Shown in pieces: positions 18,033 to 26,912 of a stretch of DNA of 64,000 nt. Origin of the DNA: Sporofaciens musculi (GTDB taxonomy: Bacteria > Bacillota > Clostridia > Lachnospirales > Lachnospiraceae); contig NZ_WUQX01000001.1 in assembly GCF_009830285.1 (NCBI RefSeq), positions 1,116,501-1,180,500 on the forward strand, given 5' to 3'. The position numbers were made by a program, and so were the translations under genes. The notes below the pieces were generated by a model. The model was given only the letters and a program-made list of their open reading frames with translations. It was not told the origin of the DNA and did no database searches. Positions within the stretch are counted from its first letter, which is position 1; the number at the start of each line of letters is the position of its first letter.

Positions 18033-18800
18033 CTACAGCCGTTTGAGCACATCCTCCACCGAATCCGTCACGTCTGTGGAGTATTGCGAAATCCCAGGCG
18101 CACAGTCTGCCATGGCATAGCTGGTGCCCGCGAATTTCAGCATCTCCACATCATTATACTGATCCCCAAACGCCATACACTCCTCCGGCATAACCCCCAG
18201 ATGTTCAGCCAGATTCGCGAGGGCGGTTCCTTTGTTGGCGTTAGGTGCAATAAAATCAATCCAAATCATCCCAGAGGTGACCACCTTTATCTCGGCTTCA
18301 AACATTTTCTGAAAATAAGCCATGATATTGTCTGTACCCGAAAAATCACAGACAGCAATCTTAAGGAAGGGTTCTGTAATTTCCTCCAGTCTGTCCACGA
18401 TTCTCATATCATAGCGTACAACATCTAAAATATGCCGGATAAAGGCAGGGTCCTTGGAATCCGTATAGCAGGCGGACTCACAGGACAAGAGACAGTGGCA
18501 GCCGCCCCGTTCGCGGACAGCCTTAAAAATGCGAAATCCCAGATCACGTTCAATCAGACCTTTGGAAATTACCTGATTATGGCAGACACACAGAGAGCCA
18601 TTTTCCGCAATATAGTGGATATCATCCTTGACAGGATCAAAGAGAAGACGAAGATTGTAGTACTGCCTTCCGCTTGCGGCAGCGAATTGTATTCCTTTTT
18701 CTTTTAACCTTTTAACGATATCACAAAAGCCGGCAGGCAATTCCTGGGCGCCGTTTTTAAGTATAGTACCGTCAAGGTCGCTTGAGATTAATTTTATCAT
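18033..18800 (-). CDS. Cof-type HAD phosphatase
   Basis: 255 aa. HAD motif I (DLDGT, residues 8-12) lies at the N-terminus, motif II (AASGRQ) follows a short helix, and motifs III/IV (NKGTALANLAEHLG, then GDQYNDVEM) lie near the C-terminus. The C2 cap between them places it in the Cof/YidA group, which dephosphorylates sugar phosphates, flavin precursors or pyridoxal phosphate in the cytoplasm. AAGGAG precedes the ATG by six bases. It is transcribed alone and convergent with the 62-aa gene. Confidence 0.92.
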   Translation of the reverse strand: MIKLISSDLDGTILKNGAQELPAGFCDIVKRLKEKGIQFAAASGRQYYNLRLLFDPVKDDIHYIAENGSLCVCHNQVISKGLIERDLGFRIFKAVRERGGCHCLLSCESACYTDSKDPAFIRHILDVVRYDMRIVDRLEEITEPFLKIAVCDFSGTDNIMAYFQKMFEAEIKVVTSGMIWIDFIAPNANKGTALANLAEHLGVMPEECMAFGDQYNDVEMLKFAGTSYAMADCAPGISQYSTDVTDSVEDVLKRL

Positions 18801-18893
18801 AGATTACTCCTTTTTGCTGTTAGCAGGTTCAGTACCTTATTGAATTATAAAATGTGAAAATGTGGAAGTCAAGTGAATTTGGTGTGTTGTATG

Positions 18894-18922
18894 TTGCGAA
18901 TTATGTGTGGGGATATTATAAT
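18894..18922 (+). promoter_or_regulatory. Promoter of the RpiB-like gene
   Basis: TTGCGA, 17-bp spacer and TATAAT, 34 bases before the ATG at 18956. Confidence 0.7.
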
Positions 18923-18955
18923 GTAAGAATCATACGTGAAAGGGAGGATAGATTG

Positions 18956-19408
18956 ATGAAAATAGGTATTGGCAACGACCATTCGGCAGTTGGGATGAAG
19001 AATGAGATTATGGAGTATCTGAAGGAATTGGGGTACGAGGTTGTGAATTATGGTACGGACAGCAATGAAAGCTGTAATTATGCCGCCTATGGTGAGAGGG
19101 TGGCAAGGGCGGTCGCAGCGAAGGAGGTAGACCTTGGAGTTTTAATCTGTGGGACAGGTGTGGGAATCTCTCTTGCCGCCAATAAGGTGAAGGGAATCAG
19201 GGCGGCCGTGTGCTCGGAGTCCTGTACGGCAAGGCTGGTGAGACAGCATAATAATGCGAACATTCTTGCATTTGGAGCAAGGATTATTGGGATAGAGACA
19301 GCAAAAGAGATTGTAAAGGCGTGGTTAGACGCTGAGTTTGAGGGCGGCCGTCATCAGGAACGGGTAGATATGATTATGGCTATTGAGGAAAGCAGAACGG
19401 ATTCATAG
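18956..19408 (+). CDS. rpiB: RpiB/LacAB-family sugar-phosphate isomerase
   Basis: 150 aa. The start at MKIGIGNDH follows GGGAGG; 34 residues of in-frame upstream sequence cover the promoter and are rejected. The N-terminal NDH, the CGTGVG phosphate loop with catalytic cysteine (about 66-71) and RQHNNANIL are hallmarks of ribose-5-phosphate isomerase B and the related galactose-6-phosphate isomerase subunits. It probably interconverts ribose-5-P and ribulose-5-P in the cytoplasm, complementing the pentose genes nearby. An allose or other hexose phosphate role is possible. Confidence 0.88.
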   Translation: MKIGIGNDHSAVGMKNEIMEYLKELGYEVVNYGTDSNESCNYAAYGERVARAVAAKEVDLGVLICGTGVGISLAANKVKGIRAAVCSESCTARLVRQHNNANILAFGARIIGIETAKEIVKAWLDAEFEGGRHQERVDMIMAIEESRTDS

Positions 19409-19460
19409 TTAAAAAACAGGAAGATTATGAAATTAAAATAAGAAAAGGGGAAGAACATAC

Positions 19461-20093
19461 ATGGCAGTAGGCATTATATTTGATGTAGATGGAACACTGT
19501 GGGATTCCACAGATGAAGTGGCAGTCTCATGGAATCAGGCGATACGGGAGCATGCCAGGATTGAACGCACATTGACAGGAGAAGAATTGAAGAAGGAGTT
19601 TGGGAAGCCCTTAGACGAGATTATGGACGACCTGTTTCCAGAGCTTAACCGTGGCGAGAAGGATGAATTGGCGTACTACATGTATCAATATGAGAATGAG
19701 CATGTGAAGGATGCGCCTTGTGTCTGCTATGACCAGATGCCGGAGACTATCCGCACTCTGAGTGAAAAGTATCCCCTGTTCATTGTCAGTAACTGCCAGT
19801 CTGGCTATATAGAGGCATTTTTGGAAAATACAGGGCTTGGCGCTTGTATTAGAGATTTCACATGTCCTGGGGATACGGGGCAATTAAAAGGCGATAATAT
19901 CAGGATTATTATGGAAAGAAACGGAATCGAGAGTGCGGTATATGTGGGTGATACCCAAGGGGATGCAGATGCCTGTAAAAAAGCAGGGGTTCCGATGATA
20001 TATGCGGCATATGGCTTCGGAGATGTGAAGGGCGACTATGTGACCATTCATTCTTTTGATGAGTTACTCCGTCTTAACTTTGATAAGCTCTAG
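19461..20093 (+). CDS. HAD-family phosphatase (phosphoglycolate-phosphatase-like)
   Basis: 210 aa. Motif I DVDGT (about 8-12), motif II IVSNCQ, motif III region (GQLKGDNI) and motif IV GDTQGDADAC form a complete HAD active site. A helical C1 cap occupies residues 20-80. This is the Gph/PgmB subfamily, so it should release phosphate from a small organophosphate. It lies 52 bases after the RpiB-like gene and 16 before the HD hydrolase; all three are probably one transcript. Confidence 0.88.
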   Translation: MAVGIIFDVDGTLWDSTDEVAVSWNQAIREHARIERTLTGEELKKEFGKPLDEIMDDLFPELNRGEKDELAYYMYQYENEHVKDAPCVCYDQMPETIRTLSEKYPLFIVSNCQSGYIEAFLENTGLGACIRDFTCPGDTGQLKGDNIRIIMERNGIESAVYVGDTQGDADACKKAGVPMIYAAYGFGDVKGDYVTIHSFDELLRLNFDKL

Positions 20094-20109
20094 GTGATTG
20101 GGGGATAAG

Positions 20110-20877
20110 ATGGATTTATTACACGCTAAGAAAGTATTTGAACAATATCTGGACGGATATGACAGAGAGGATGATAAGGTTCGGCTTAAGATTGTGCATA
20201 CCTATGGGGTAGCAAAATGCAGCCGCCAGATTGCAGAACGGATGCAGCTTCCCAAAGAAGAACAGGAATTGGCGCAGTTAATCGGACTTCTTCATGATAT
20301 CGGAAGGTTTGAACAGTTGAAACGCTTCGACAGCTTCGAGCCGGATACCATGGATCACGCAAGTTTTGGCGTTCGGATACTTTTTGAGGAGGGATTAATC
20401 CGGAATTTTGTGAAGGAGGATACCTTTGATGAGGTAATCCGGACAGCGATTGCAAAGCATAGTGATTTTCGGCTTCAGGGGATTACCGATGACCGGACAT
20501 TGAGGCATGCTCGAATTATCAGGGATGCTGATAAGCTGGATAACTGCCGCGTGAAGCTGGAGGACACCATAGAGACTATATTGGGGGTTACGGCAAGGGA
20601 AGTAGGAGAGACGGCGATAAGTGGTGAGATTTTAGAACAGTTTAAAAGAAAAGAGTCCATCCTTTCCTCTGCCAGAAGGACAAAGATGGACTATTGGCTG
20701 TCTTATCTGGCGTATTTTTTTGACATTAATTATAAGGTGTCTATGGACATGATACGGGAAAATGATTACATAAAGCGGCTGATTCGCAGGATTCCTTATT
20801 CTAATCCCCAGACTAAGGTACAGATGGGAGAGGTTGAAGAAATGCTTTTAAGAAATGCCGAAGAATTTACACAATGA
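20110..20877 (+). CDS. HD-domain phosphohydrolase
   Basis: 255 aa. The ATG at 20110 is chosen over a TTG 12 bases earlier because of the GGGG site. The metal ligands of an HD domain are visible: H in VHTYGV, the HD pair in LLHDIGRFEQ, H in MDHASFG and D in IIRDADKLDN. HD proteins hydrolyse nucleotides or cyclic nucleotides; this short single-domain type has no GYP motif, so it is not a c-di-GMP HD-GYP enzyme. Substrate unknown. Confidence 0.88.
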   Translation: MDLLHAKKVFEQYLDGYDREDDKVRLKIVHTYGVAKCSRQIAERMQLPKEEQELAQLIGLLHDIGRFEQLKRFDSFEPDTMDHASFGVRILFEEGLIRNFVKEDTFDEVIRTAIAKHSDFRLQGITDDRTLRHARIIRDADKLDNCRVKLEDTIETILGVTAREVGETAISGEILEQFKRKESILSSARRTKMDYWLSYLAYFFDINYKVSMDMIRENDYIKRLIRRIPYSNPQTKVQMGEVEEMLLRNAEEFTQ

Positions 20878-20911
20878 AACTTAAGAGACTGATAAGAAAG
20901 GAATTCTGACT

Positions 20912-21769
20912 ATGTGGGTAGCGGATAACTGGAAAGATTATGAGATTATAGACTGCAGCAAAGGAGAGAAACTGGAACGTTGGGGAACGTATCTGCTGAT
21001 TCGTCCGGACCCGCAGGTGATTTGGGATACGCCCAGGAGTGTGGGGGAGTGGAAGCAGAGAAACGGACATTATCACCGAAGTCAGAAGGGCGGCGGCGAA
21101 TGGGAATTCTTCCAATTACCGGAGCAATGGCAGATTCATTACCGCAATCTGACTTTTAACCTCAAACCTTTTAGCTTCAAGCATACTGGTCTATTCCCAG
21201 AGCAGGCGGCCAACTGGGACTGGGTTTCGGATAAGATTCGCCATGCAGGGCGTAAAGTCAAGGCGCTGAACCTATTTGCCTATACAGGCGGCGCGACTCT
21301 TGCGGCTGCCGCTGCCGGCGCCAGCGTGACCCATGTGGATGCGTCTAAAGGTATGGTTGCCTGGGCAAAGGAGAATGCAGCCTCCTCTGGTCTGTCGGAT
21401 AAGCCTGTCCGCTGGCTGGTGGACGACTGTGTGAAGTTTGTAGAACGGGAGATACGCAGAGGGAATCATTATGACGGAATTATTATGGACCCGCCATCTT
21501 ACGGCAGAGGGCCAAAGGGTGAAATATGGAAGATTGAGGATGCCATTCATCCATTAATTAGGCTATGTGCAAACCTGTTATCGGACAGCCCTTTATTCTT
21601 TCTCGTCAATTCTTATACAACGGGGCTGGCGCCGTCTGTGCTTACTTATATGCTTGGTGTAGAGCTTGAGAGATACCAGGGTACGGTAACGGCTCAGGAG
21701 ATTGGGCTTCCTGTGAGCAGTACGGGACTTTGCCTTCCCTGTGGGGCTTCTGCAAGATGGGAGCGGTAA
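20912..21769 (+). CDS. Class I SAM-dependent (rRNA) methyltransferase, RlmI-like
   Basis: 285 aa. The SAM-binding motif I LNLFAYTGGATLAAAAAGA lies in the middle and motif IV (IIMDPPSYGRG) about 70 residues later, as in RlmI/RlmK-type 23S rRNA methyltransferases. It lacks the N-terminal PUA domain of RlmI, carrying instead a shorter N-terminal beta region. AAGGAAT precedes the start. It lies 34 bases after the HD gene and may be co-transcribed. The exact target base is not established. Confidence 0.85.
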   Translation: MWVADNWKDYEIIDCSKGEKLERWGTYLLIRPDPQVIWDTPRSVGEWKQRNGHYHRSQKGGGEWEFFQLPEQWQIHYRNLTFNLKPFSFKHTGLFPEQAANWDWVSDKIRHAGRKVKALNLFAYTGGATLAAAAAGASVTHVDASKGMVAWAKENAASSGLSDKPVRWLVDDCVKFVEREIRRGNHYDGIIMDPPSYGRGPKGEIWKIEDAIHPLIRLCANLLSDSPLFFLVNSYTTGLAPSVLTYMLGVELERYQGTVTAQEIGLPVSSTGLCLPCGASARWER

Positions 21770-21780
21770 TGGCAATAAAA

Positions 21781-21810
21781 GAGGGGATGTTGCTTAATGC
21801 ATCACCCCCT
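21781..21810. terminator. Possible bidirectional terminator
   Basis: A GGGGATG / CATC-A-CCCC stem with one bulge lies between the methyltransferase and a convergent 55-aa gene. Confidence 0.4.
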
Positions 21811-21826
21811 TGCCTAATCTGTATAC

Positions 21827-21994
21827 TTAGAACTCTATTCCTCGGCCCATGGCATCCTTAAGGTAAGTGACTACCTCCTCCAGCTTATGAACCATCTCCA
21901 TTTTTTCTTCCCATTCTTCCCCGTCCATGTCCTTATTCACCAGACATTGCTGAATGTGCTTAACTTCCTTGATTAATTCTCCTGTCATTGTCAT
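21827..21994 (-). CDS. Small hypothetical protein (55 aa)
   Basis: Begins MTMTGELIKEVKHIQ and ends DAMGRGIEF; the start is preceded by AAAGGGGG. Strongly helical and acidic, with one cysteine and no membrane segment. A possible promoter with TATACT lies upstream on the minus strand near 22050. Convergent with the methyltransferase. Function unknown. Confidence 0.6.
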   Translation of the reverse strand: MTMTGELIKEVKHIQQCLVNKDMDGEEWEEKMEMVHKLEEVVTYLKDAMGRGIEF

Positions 21995-22091
21995 TTCCCC
22001 CTTTACTTACATCCAAAGAGACTTCAGAAGTTGATAAATCTTGTCCTTAGTATACCACATTTTGGCGTGATTGGGAAATGTAAATGTATAA

Positions 22092-22120
22092 TTGAAAGGA
22101 AAATTGAAGTATGATAGTAT
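22092..22120 (+). promoter_or_regulatory. Possible promoter of the AAA-like gene
   Basis: TTGAAA, 17-bp spacer and TAGTAT, about 50 bases before the ATG at 22171. Confidence 0.45.
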
Positions 22121-22170
22121 AAAGGGGAGCTATTGGCATGATGTTTTAGGCATTTATATAAGGGAGAAGG

Positions 22171-23883
22171 ATGGAAATGAAAAAACTGCCAATCGGGATT
22201 GAATTTTTTGATAATTTTAAACGAGATGATTTTTACTATGTAGACAAGACGGGATTTATTCGGGATTTACTGAATACAAGGGGAAGTGTGAATCTATTTA
22301 CAAGACCACGGCGATTTGGTAAGAGTCTGAATATGGATATGTTGAAGACTTTTTTTGAGCTTGGGACAGATCCATCCCTGTTCGATGAATTAGAGATTTC
22401 AGAAGATACGGCGCTCTGTGAACAGTATATGGGTAAATATCCGGTTATATCAATTAGCCTGAAGGACGTTGAAGGAACGGATTTTCAGATGGCATATGCT
22501 ATGCTTGGAAGTGTAATCAGTGAAGAAGCGGGGCGTTTTAGTTTCCTTTTGGAGAGTGACAAGCTGACGAAAGCAGATAAGAAGAAGCTAAGCTATCTTA
22601 TAGAGGAGGAGTTTGGAGAAGCGAGGGCTCTTCAGGGCAGTCTAAGGCTTTTGACCCAATTACTTTATAAGCATTATGGAATTCCTGTCATTGTTCTGCT
22701 GGACGAGTATGATGTTCCTTTAAATAAAGCGTATTGGAATGGCTATTATTTGGAGATGGCAACGCTAATCCGATCTGTGTTCAGCCAGGTATTGAAAACA
22801 AATAAATATTTATTTTTTGCTGTTATTACAGGATGTCTGAGAATTGCGAAGGAGAGTATTTTTACGGGGCTTAATAATTTTAAGGTACGGACAATCTCAG
22901 ATATAGAATGTGCAAAGTATTTTGGATTTACAGACCATGAAGTGAGAGAAATGCTGTGCTACTATGGAGTGGAGGAACGGTTTGGGGATGTCAAGGAGTG
23001 GTACGACGGTTACCGTTTTGGAGATGTTGACGTTTATTGTCCCTGGGATGTAATCAACCAATGTGATAAGATGAGGGTTAGAAAGGACAGCCCAATGGAA
23101 TCTCATTGGGAGAACAGCAGCAGTAATGCGATTGTTCGGGATATTATTGAAGAAGCCACGGAGGCGACAAAGGCTGAAATAGAAACATTGATTTCGGGAG
23201 ATTATGTTGAGAAGCCAATCGTTCCGGAATTAACGTATACAGATCTTGACAGTGAGGATCCAAGCCTCCGTCAGACTTATTTGAGGAGTGTGCTTTATGC
23301 TACCGGTTATCTGACTGACTTTGAAGCGTCTAACGGCAAGGTTCATAAACTGGTTATTCCCAATAAGGAGGTTCTTGAAATATACAGAGACAGAATCTAT
23401 TCATGGTTTCGGGTGAGAGTCACAAGAGACAGGGAACATTGGCAGAAGTTTTGTATGGCTATGGAAACTGGCTGCGCAAAAGAGATAGAGAATTTATTCA
23501 ATAAATTCATGGAGGATTCAATCAGTATACGGGATACTTTTACAAGAAAAGAAATGAAAGAAAATTTTTACCATGGTATGTTGTTAGGGCTGCTTAAGTC
23601 GGATGGAAGATGGCTGGTTAAATCTAATGCAGAATCAGGAATTGGATATACGGATATCACGCTTGAGATTCCGTCTAAGGATATAGGATGTATCATTGAG
23701 GTGAAATATGCAGAGGATGGTGCATTTGACAGAACATGTGAGGAGGCCATGCGGCAGATAGAGGAGAGTCGATATGCTGCGGTGTTCCGTCAAAGGGGGA
23801 TTCCTACAATCCGTAAGTATGGCATTGCGTGTTATAAGAAGAATTGTAAAGTGATGTATAGCGTGGAAGAAGAATCGTTTTGA
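22171..23883 (+). CDS. AAA-ATPase-like protein with PD-(D/E)XK nuclease domain (DUF1703 type)
   Basis: 570 aa. The N-terminus has the diagnostic IGIEFFDNFKRDDFYYVDKT and a modified P-loop (TRPRRFGKSLNMDML, about 46-60), with a Walker B-like VLLDEYDVPLN near residue 180. These define the AAA-ATPase-like family. The C-terminal about 100 residues carry a PD-(D/E)XK signature (DITLEIPS, then CIIEVKYAED). These proteins are numerous in Lachnospiraceae and Bacteroidetes and their role is undetermined; defence, DNA repair or selfish spread have been proposed. The start follows GGGAGAAGG. It has its own possible promoter. Confidence 0.85.
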   Translation: MEMKKLPIGIEFFDNFKRDDFYYVDKTGFIRDLLNTRGSVNLFTRPRRFGKSLNMDMLKTFFELGTDPSLFDELEISEDTALCEQYMGKYPVISISLKDVEGTDFQMAYAMLGSVISEEAGRFSFLLESDKLTKADKKKLSYLIEEEFGEARALQGSLRLLTQLLYKHYGIPVIVLLDEYDVPLNKAYWNGYYLEMATLIRSVFSQVLKTNKYLFFAVITGCLRIAKESIFTGLNNFKVRTISDIECAKYFGFTDHEVREMLCYYGVEERFGDVKEWYDGYRFGDVDVYCPWDVINQCDKMRVRKDSPMESHWENSSSNAIVRDIIEEATEATKAEIETLISGDYVEKPIVPELTYTDLDSEDPSLRQTYLRSVLYATGYLTDFEASNGKVHKLVIPNKEVLEIYRDRIYSWFRVRVTRDREHWQKFCMAMETGCAKEIENLFNKFMEDSISIRDTFTRKEMKENFYHGMLLGLLKSDGRWLVKSNAESGIGYTDITLEIPSKDIGCIIEVKYAEDGAFDRTCEEAMRQIEESRYAAVFRQRGIPTIRKYGIACYKKNCKVMYSVEEESF

Positions 23884-23916
23884 TATTTGGAAAACATTAG
23901 AAGGAGGAAAAGGGGA

Positions 23917-24531
23917 ATGGATACAAAGGCAGGGGCAAGGACGAACGTGAGGCGTATGGCGCAGATGGGGATGCTGGCAGCCATATCTGTGGTATTGATG
24001 TTATTTGAGATTCCGCTTCCGTTTGCGCCTGCATTCTATGAGATTGATTTCAGCGAGGTTCCGGTAATGGTGGGGTGTTTTACCATGGGACCCGTTGCAG
24101 GGGCGGTGATTGAGCTTTTGAAGATTCTGCTGAATCTGGCCATTAATGGGACGGACACGGCAGGCGTGGGAGAGTTTGCAAACTTTCTGATTGGATGTTC
24201 GCTGGTGGTTCCGGCGGCAGTTATTTACAAGAAAAAAAGAACCAAGATGGGGGCGGTAATAGGCATGGGTGCGGGGACGCTGTTCATGACCTTTGTAGGC
24301 TGCTTTCTGAACGCTTTTGTACTACTGCCAACCTATGCCAAGGCTTTCGGGATGCCCATGGACGCGTTGATTGGAATGGGCTCGGCTGTGAATGGCCATA
24401 TTACAAGCCTGGCCACATTTGCGATATTTGCAGTAGCGCCCTTCAATCTTCTGAAAGGGTTTCTGGTGTCTGTAATCGTACTGTTGATTTATAAGAAGAT
24501 TAGCCCAATCTTAAAAATGAGACTTGCTTAG
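23917..24531 (+). CDS. ribU: ECF transporter S component, riboflavin type (RibU-like)
   Basis: 204 aa. The start follows GAAGGAGG; ten upstream in-frame residues are rejected. Six hydrophobic helices. The motifs EIDFSEVPVMVG, GPVAGAVIELLKILLNL and GVGEFANFLIG match the RibU family of vitamin-binding S subunits, which capture riboflavin and dock onto a shared EcfAAT energy module (not in this window). An FMN riboswitch, often found before ribU, is not present in the 33 bases upstream. It lies close behind the AAA-like gene and ends at a strong terminator. Confidence 0.87.
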   Translation: MDTKAGARTNVRRMAQMGMLAAISVVLMLFEIPLPFAPAFYEIDFSEVPVMVGCFTMGPVAGAVIELLKILLNLAINGTDTAGVGEFANFLIGCSLVVPAAVIYKKKRTKMGAVIGMGAGTLFMTFVGCFLNAFVLLPTYAKAFGMPMDALIGMGSAVNGHITSLATFAIFAVAPFNLLKGFLVSVIVLLIYKKISPILKMRLA

Positions 24532-24533
24532 AG

Positions 24534-24584
24534 AATTTCCACCCGTACAGTTAAAAAAATAGCTGTATCTGGGTGGAAATTTTT
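24534..24584 (+). terminator. Rho-independent terminator
   Basis: An outer stem AATTTCCACCC / GGGTGGAAATT and an inner TACAG / CTGTA pair are followed by a T-run, directly after ribU. Confidence 0.9.
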
Positions 24585-24597
24585 AGATAGAGGCTTC

Positions 24598-24642
24598 TTG
24601 ACATTTTATTTTTATGTGATAAAATATGTTTGTTATCGAACA
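24598..24642 (+). promoter_or_regulatory. Promoter and candidate MarR operator
   Basis: TTGACA (24598-24603), 16-bp spacer and TAAAAT (24620-24625). The half-palindromic TGTT-ATCG-AACA (24631-24642) lies at the expected transcription start, and a second CGAACA follows about 15 bases later. This fits repression by the MarR protein encoded next. Confidence 0.6.
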
Positions 24643-24680
24643 GTTTTACAACGAACAATCTGGCTTCAAAGGAGGATGAT

Positions 24681-25184
24681 ATGAGAAAACGGGAAGAAAG
24701 AATCGGTTTCGAGATTCGCAGGCTGGATCATATGCTGGCGAGAAATCTCCAGGCACGTGTGAAAGCCGCGGGGATTGACGAGGTTACGCTGATGCATGGC
24801 TGGATTATCCGTTATCTGTATACGAACCGAGACAAGGATGTTTTCCAGAAGGATATGGAGCAGTATTTTTCCATAGGCAGATCGACGGTTACGAATATTA
24901 TTCAGTTGATGGAGAAAAAAGGGTTTATTGTCCGACAGTCTGTGGAGTATGATGCCCGCCTTAAGAAAGTAGTCCTGACAGAGAAGGGTGTAAGGAATCA
25001 TGAAATGCTTGAGAATCTGATTGATCATCTTGATACCAGTCTGGTGGAGGGGATTACGGATGAAGAATTGTCAGTGTTCTATTCTGTGATTGAGAAATTA
25101 AGGGAAAATCTGAATTCGCAATCGATTAAGGAATGTGCCAATGACGGAAAGGAGGAAATAGATGATCCAAACTTTATTGCGTGA
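24681..25184 (+). CDS. MarR-family transcriptional regulator
   Basis: 167 aa. The start follows AAAGGAGG; 17 upstream in-frame residues are rejected. A winged helix-turn-helix domain (about 30-110) has recognition helix IGRSTVTNIIQLMEKKGFI and wing DARLKKVVLTEKG. It is the first gene of a MarR-ABC-ABC operon and overlaps the next start by 23 bases. Such MarR proteins usually repress their own exporter operon until a drug or metabolite binds. The operator candidate is immediately downstream of the -10. Confidence 0.92.
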   Translation: MRKREERIGFEIRRLDHMLARNLQARVKAAGIDEVTLMHGWIIRYLYTNRDKDVFQKDMEQYFSIGRSTVTNIIQLMEKKGFIVRQSVEYDARLKKVVLTEKGVRNHEMLENLIDHLDTSLVEGITDEELSVFYSVIEKLRENLNSQSIKECANDGKEEIDDPNFIA

Positions 25185-26910
25185 AGTAAAGGAATATAAG
25201 GGCGCCTCAATCGCGACGCCGCTGTTTATGATTCTTGAGGTATTGATGGAGATGATGATACCCTTCTTAATGGCTTCGATTATTGACGACGGTGTGAATG
25301 CGGGAGATATCAATCATATTTACAAAGTCGGAGGGGTAATGGTGGCGGCTGCGGCCATCGGGCTGTTAGCCGGAATGGCAGGCGGAAGGTATGGCGCCAA
25401 GGCGTCCGCCGGACTTGCGAAGAATCTGAGGGAGACGATGTTCAACCATATTCAGACCTTTTCCTTTGCAAATATTGACAAGTACAGCACCGCAGGGCTG
25501 GTGACAAGGCTTACGACGGACGTGACCAATGTACAGAACGCCTATCAGATGACTCTGCGGATGTTTACACGAGCGCCAGCCAGCCTTCTGTGCGCCATGG
25601 TTATGGCGTTTCGCATTAACGCTAAGCTGTCTTGTGTTTATCTGATCGCCGTAGCAATACTTGGCGTCTTGCTGGCGCTGATTATGAGCCATGCCACCAA
25701 GTATTTCCAGCAGGCGTTTCCCAAGTATGACGATATGAATGCGTCTGTTCAGGAAAATGTTTCTGCTATTCGGGTGGTAAAGGCTTATGTTCGGGAAGAA
25801 CAGGAGACGGCTAAGTTTAAGAAGGCAAGCGAGAATATTTACCGGATTTTTATGAAGGCGGAGTGCAATCTGGTGTACAATGCGCCTCTGATGCAGTTTA
25901 CGGTGTATAGTTGTATCCTGTTAATAAGCTGGATTGGGGCGAAGATGATTGTTGCGTCCACCCTTACCACAGGAGAGTTGATGAGTCTGCTTGCCTACTG
26001 TATGAATATTCTGATGAGTCTGATGATGCTGTCCATGGTATTTGTCATGATATCCATGAGTATGGCCAGCATCCGGCGTATCTCAGAGGTGCTTAATGAA
26101 AGCAGCGATATCGAGAATCCGGCTGAACCAGTGTTTGAGGTGCCGGACGGAAGTATCGAATTCAGGAACGTGGATTTTGCTTACCGAAGGGACAGTGAAA
26201 GTCCGGTGTTAAAAGATATTAATCTCAAAATCCATTCAGGAGAGGTGATTGGAATTATTGGAGGAACCGGAAGCGCAAAGACCAGCCTTGTGAACTTAAT
26301 CAGCCGTCTCTACGACGTGACAGGCGGAGAGATACTTGTAGGGGGAAGGAATGTCAAGGAATACGATATGGAAGCCCTGCGAAACCAGGTGTCTGTGGTT
26401 CTCCAGAATAACGTTTTGTTCTCCGGCTCGATTTTCGACAACCTGCGTTGGGGCAATCAGAGAGCGACGGAGGAGGAATGTAAGAGAGCGTGCTGCCAGG
26501 CTTGTGCAGATGAATTTATTTTGCGGCTCCCTGAAGGGTATGAGACACATATAGAGCAGGGAGGAAGCAACGTATCAGGCGGTCAGAGACAACGGCTTTG
26601 TATTGCAAGAGCATTGCTTAAGGAGCCGAAGATTCTTATTCTGGACGATAGCACCAGCGCGGTGGACACGGCGACTGACGCCAGAATCCGCAAGGCATTC
26701 CGAGAGGAGATTCCGAACACGACGAAGCTGATTATTGCTCAGAGAATCGGAAGTGTAAAGGATGCGGATCGGATTATCGTCATGGAGGATGGGCGTGTGG
26801 ACGCCTTTGGAACTCATGATGAGCTGCTTCGTGAAAACGCCATTTACCGTGAGGTCTATGAATCACAGACAAAGGGCGGCGGAGATTTTGATGAGAAGGC
26901 AGGTGATTAG
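25162..26910 (+). CDS. ABC exporter half-transporter, degenerate-site subunit
   Basis: 582 aa. An N-terminal six-helix exporter domain (about 15-310) is followed by an ATPase domain. Walker A is GTGSAKTS, with alanine where glycine is normal. The signature is VSGGQRQR and Walker B is ILILDDSTSAVD, with aspartate replacing the catalytic glutamate. Such loss of the catalytic base in one partner is typical of heterodimeric exporters. The second half follows two bases after the stop, so the pair forms one pump, likely for drugs or amphipathic metabolites, controlled by the MarR protein. Confidence 0.92.
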   Translation: MIQTLLREVKEYKGASIATPLFMILEVLMEMMIPFLMASIIDDGVNAGDINHIYKVGGVMVAAAAIGLLAGMAGGRYGAKASAGLAKNLRETMFNHIQTFSFANIDKYSTAGLVTRLTTDVTNVQNAYQMTLRMFTRAPASLLCAMVMAFRINAKLSCVYLIAVAILGVLLALIMSHATKYFQQAFPKYDDMNASVQENVSAIRVVKAYVREEQETAKFKKASENIYRIFMKAECNLVYNAPLMQFTVYSCILLISWIGAKMIVASTLTTGELMSLLAYCMNILMSLMMLSMVFVMISMSMASIRRISEVLNESSDIENPAEPVFEVPDGSIEFRNVDFAYRRDSESPVLKDINLKIHSGEVIGIIGGTGSAKTSLVNLISRLYDVTGGEILVGGRNVKEYDMEALRNQVSVVLQNNVLFSGSIFDNLRWGNQRATEEECKRACCQACADEFILRLPEGYETHIEQGGSNVSGGQRQRLCIARALLKEPKILILDDSTSAVDTATDARIRKAFREEIPNTTKLIIAQRIGSVKDADRIIVMEDGRVDAFGTHDELLRENAIYREVYESQTKGGGDFDEKAGD

Positions 26911-26912
26911 AG

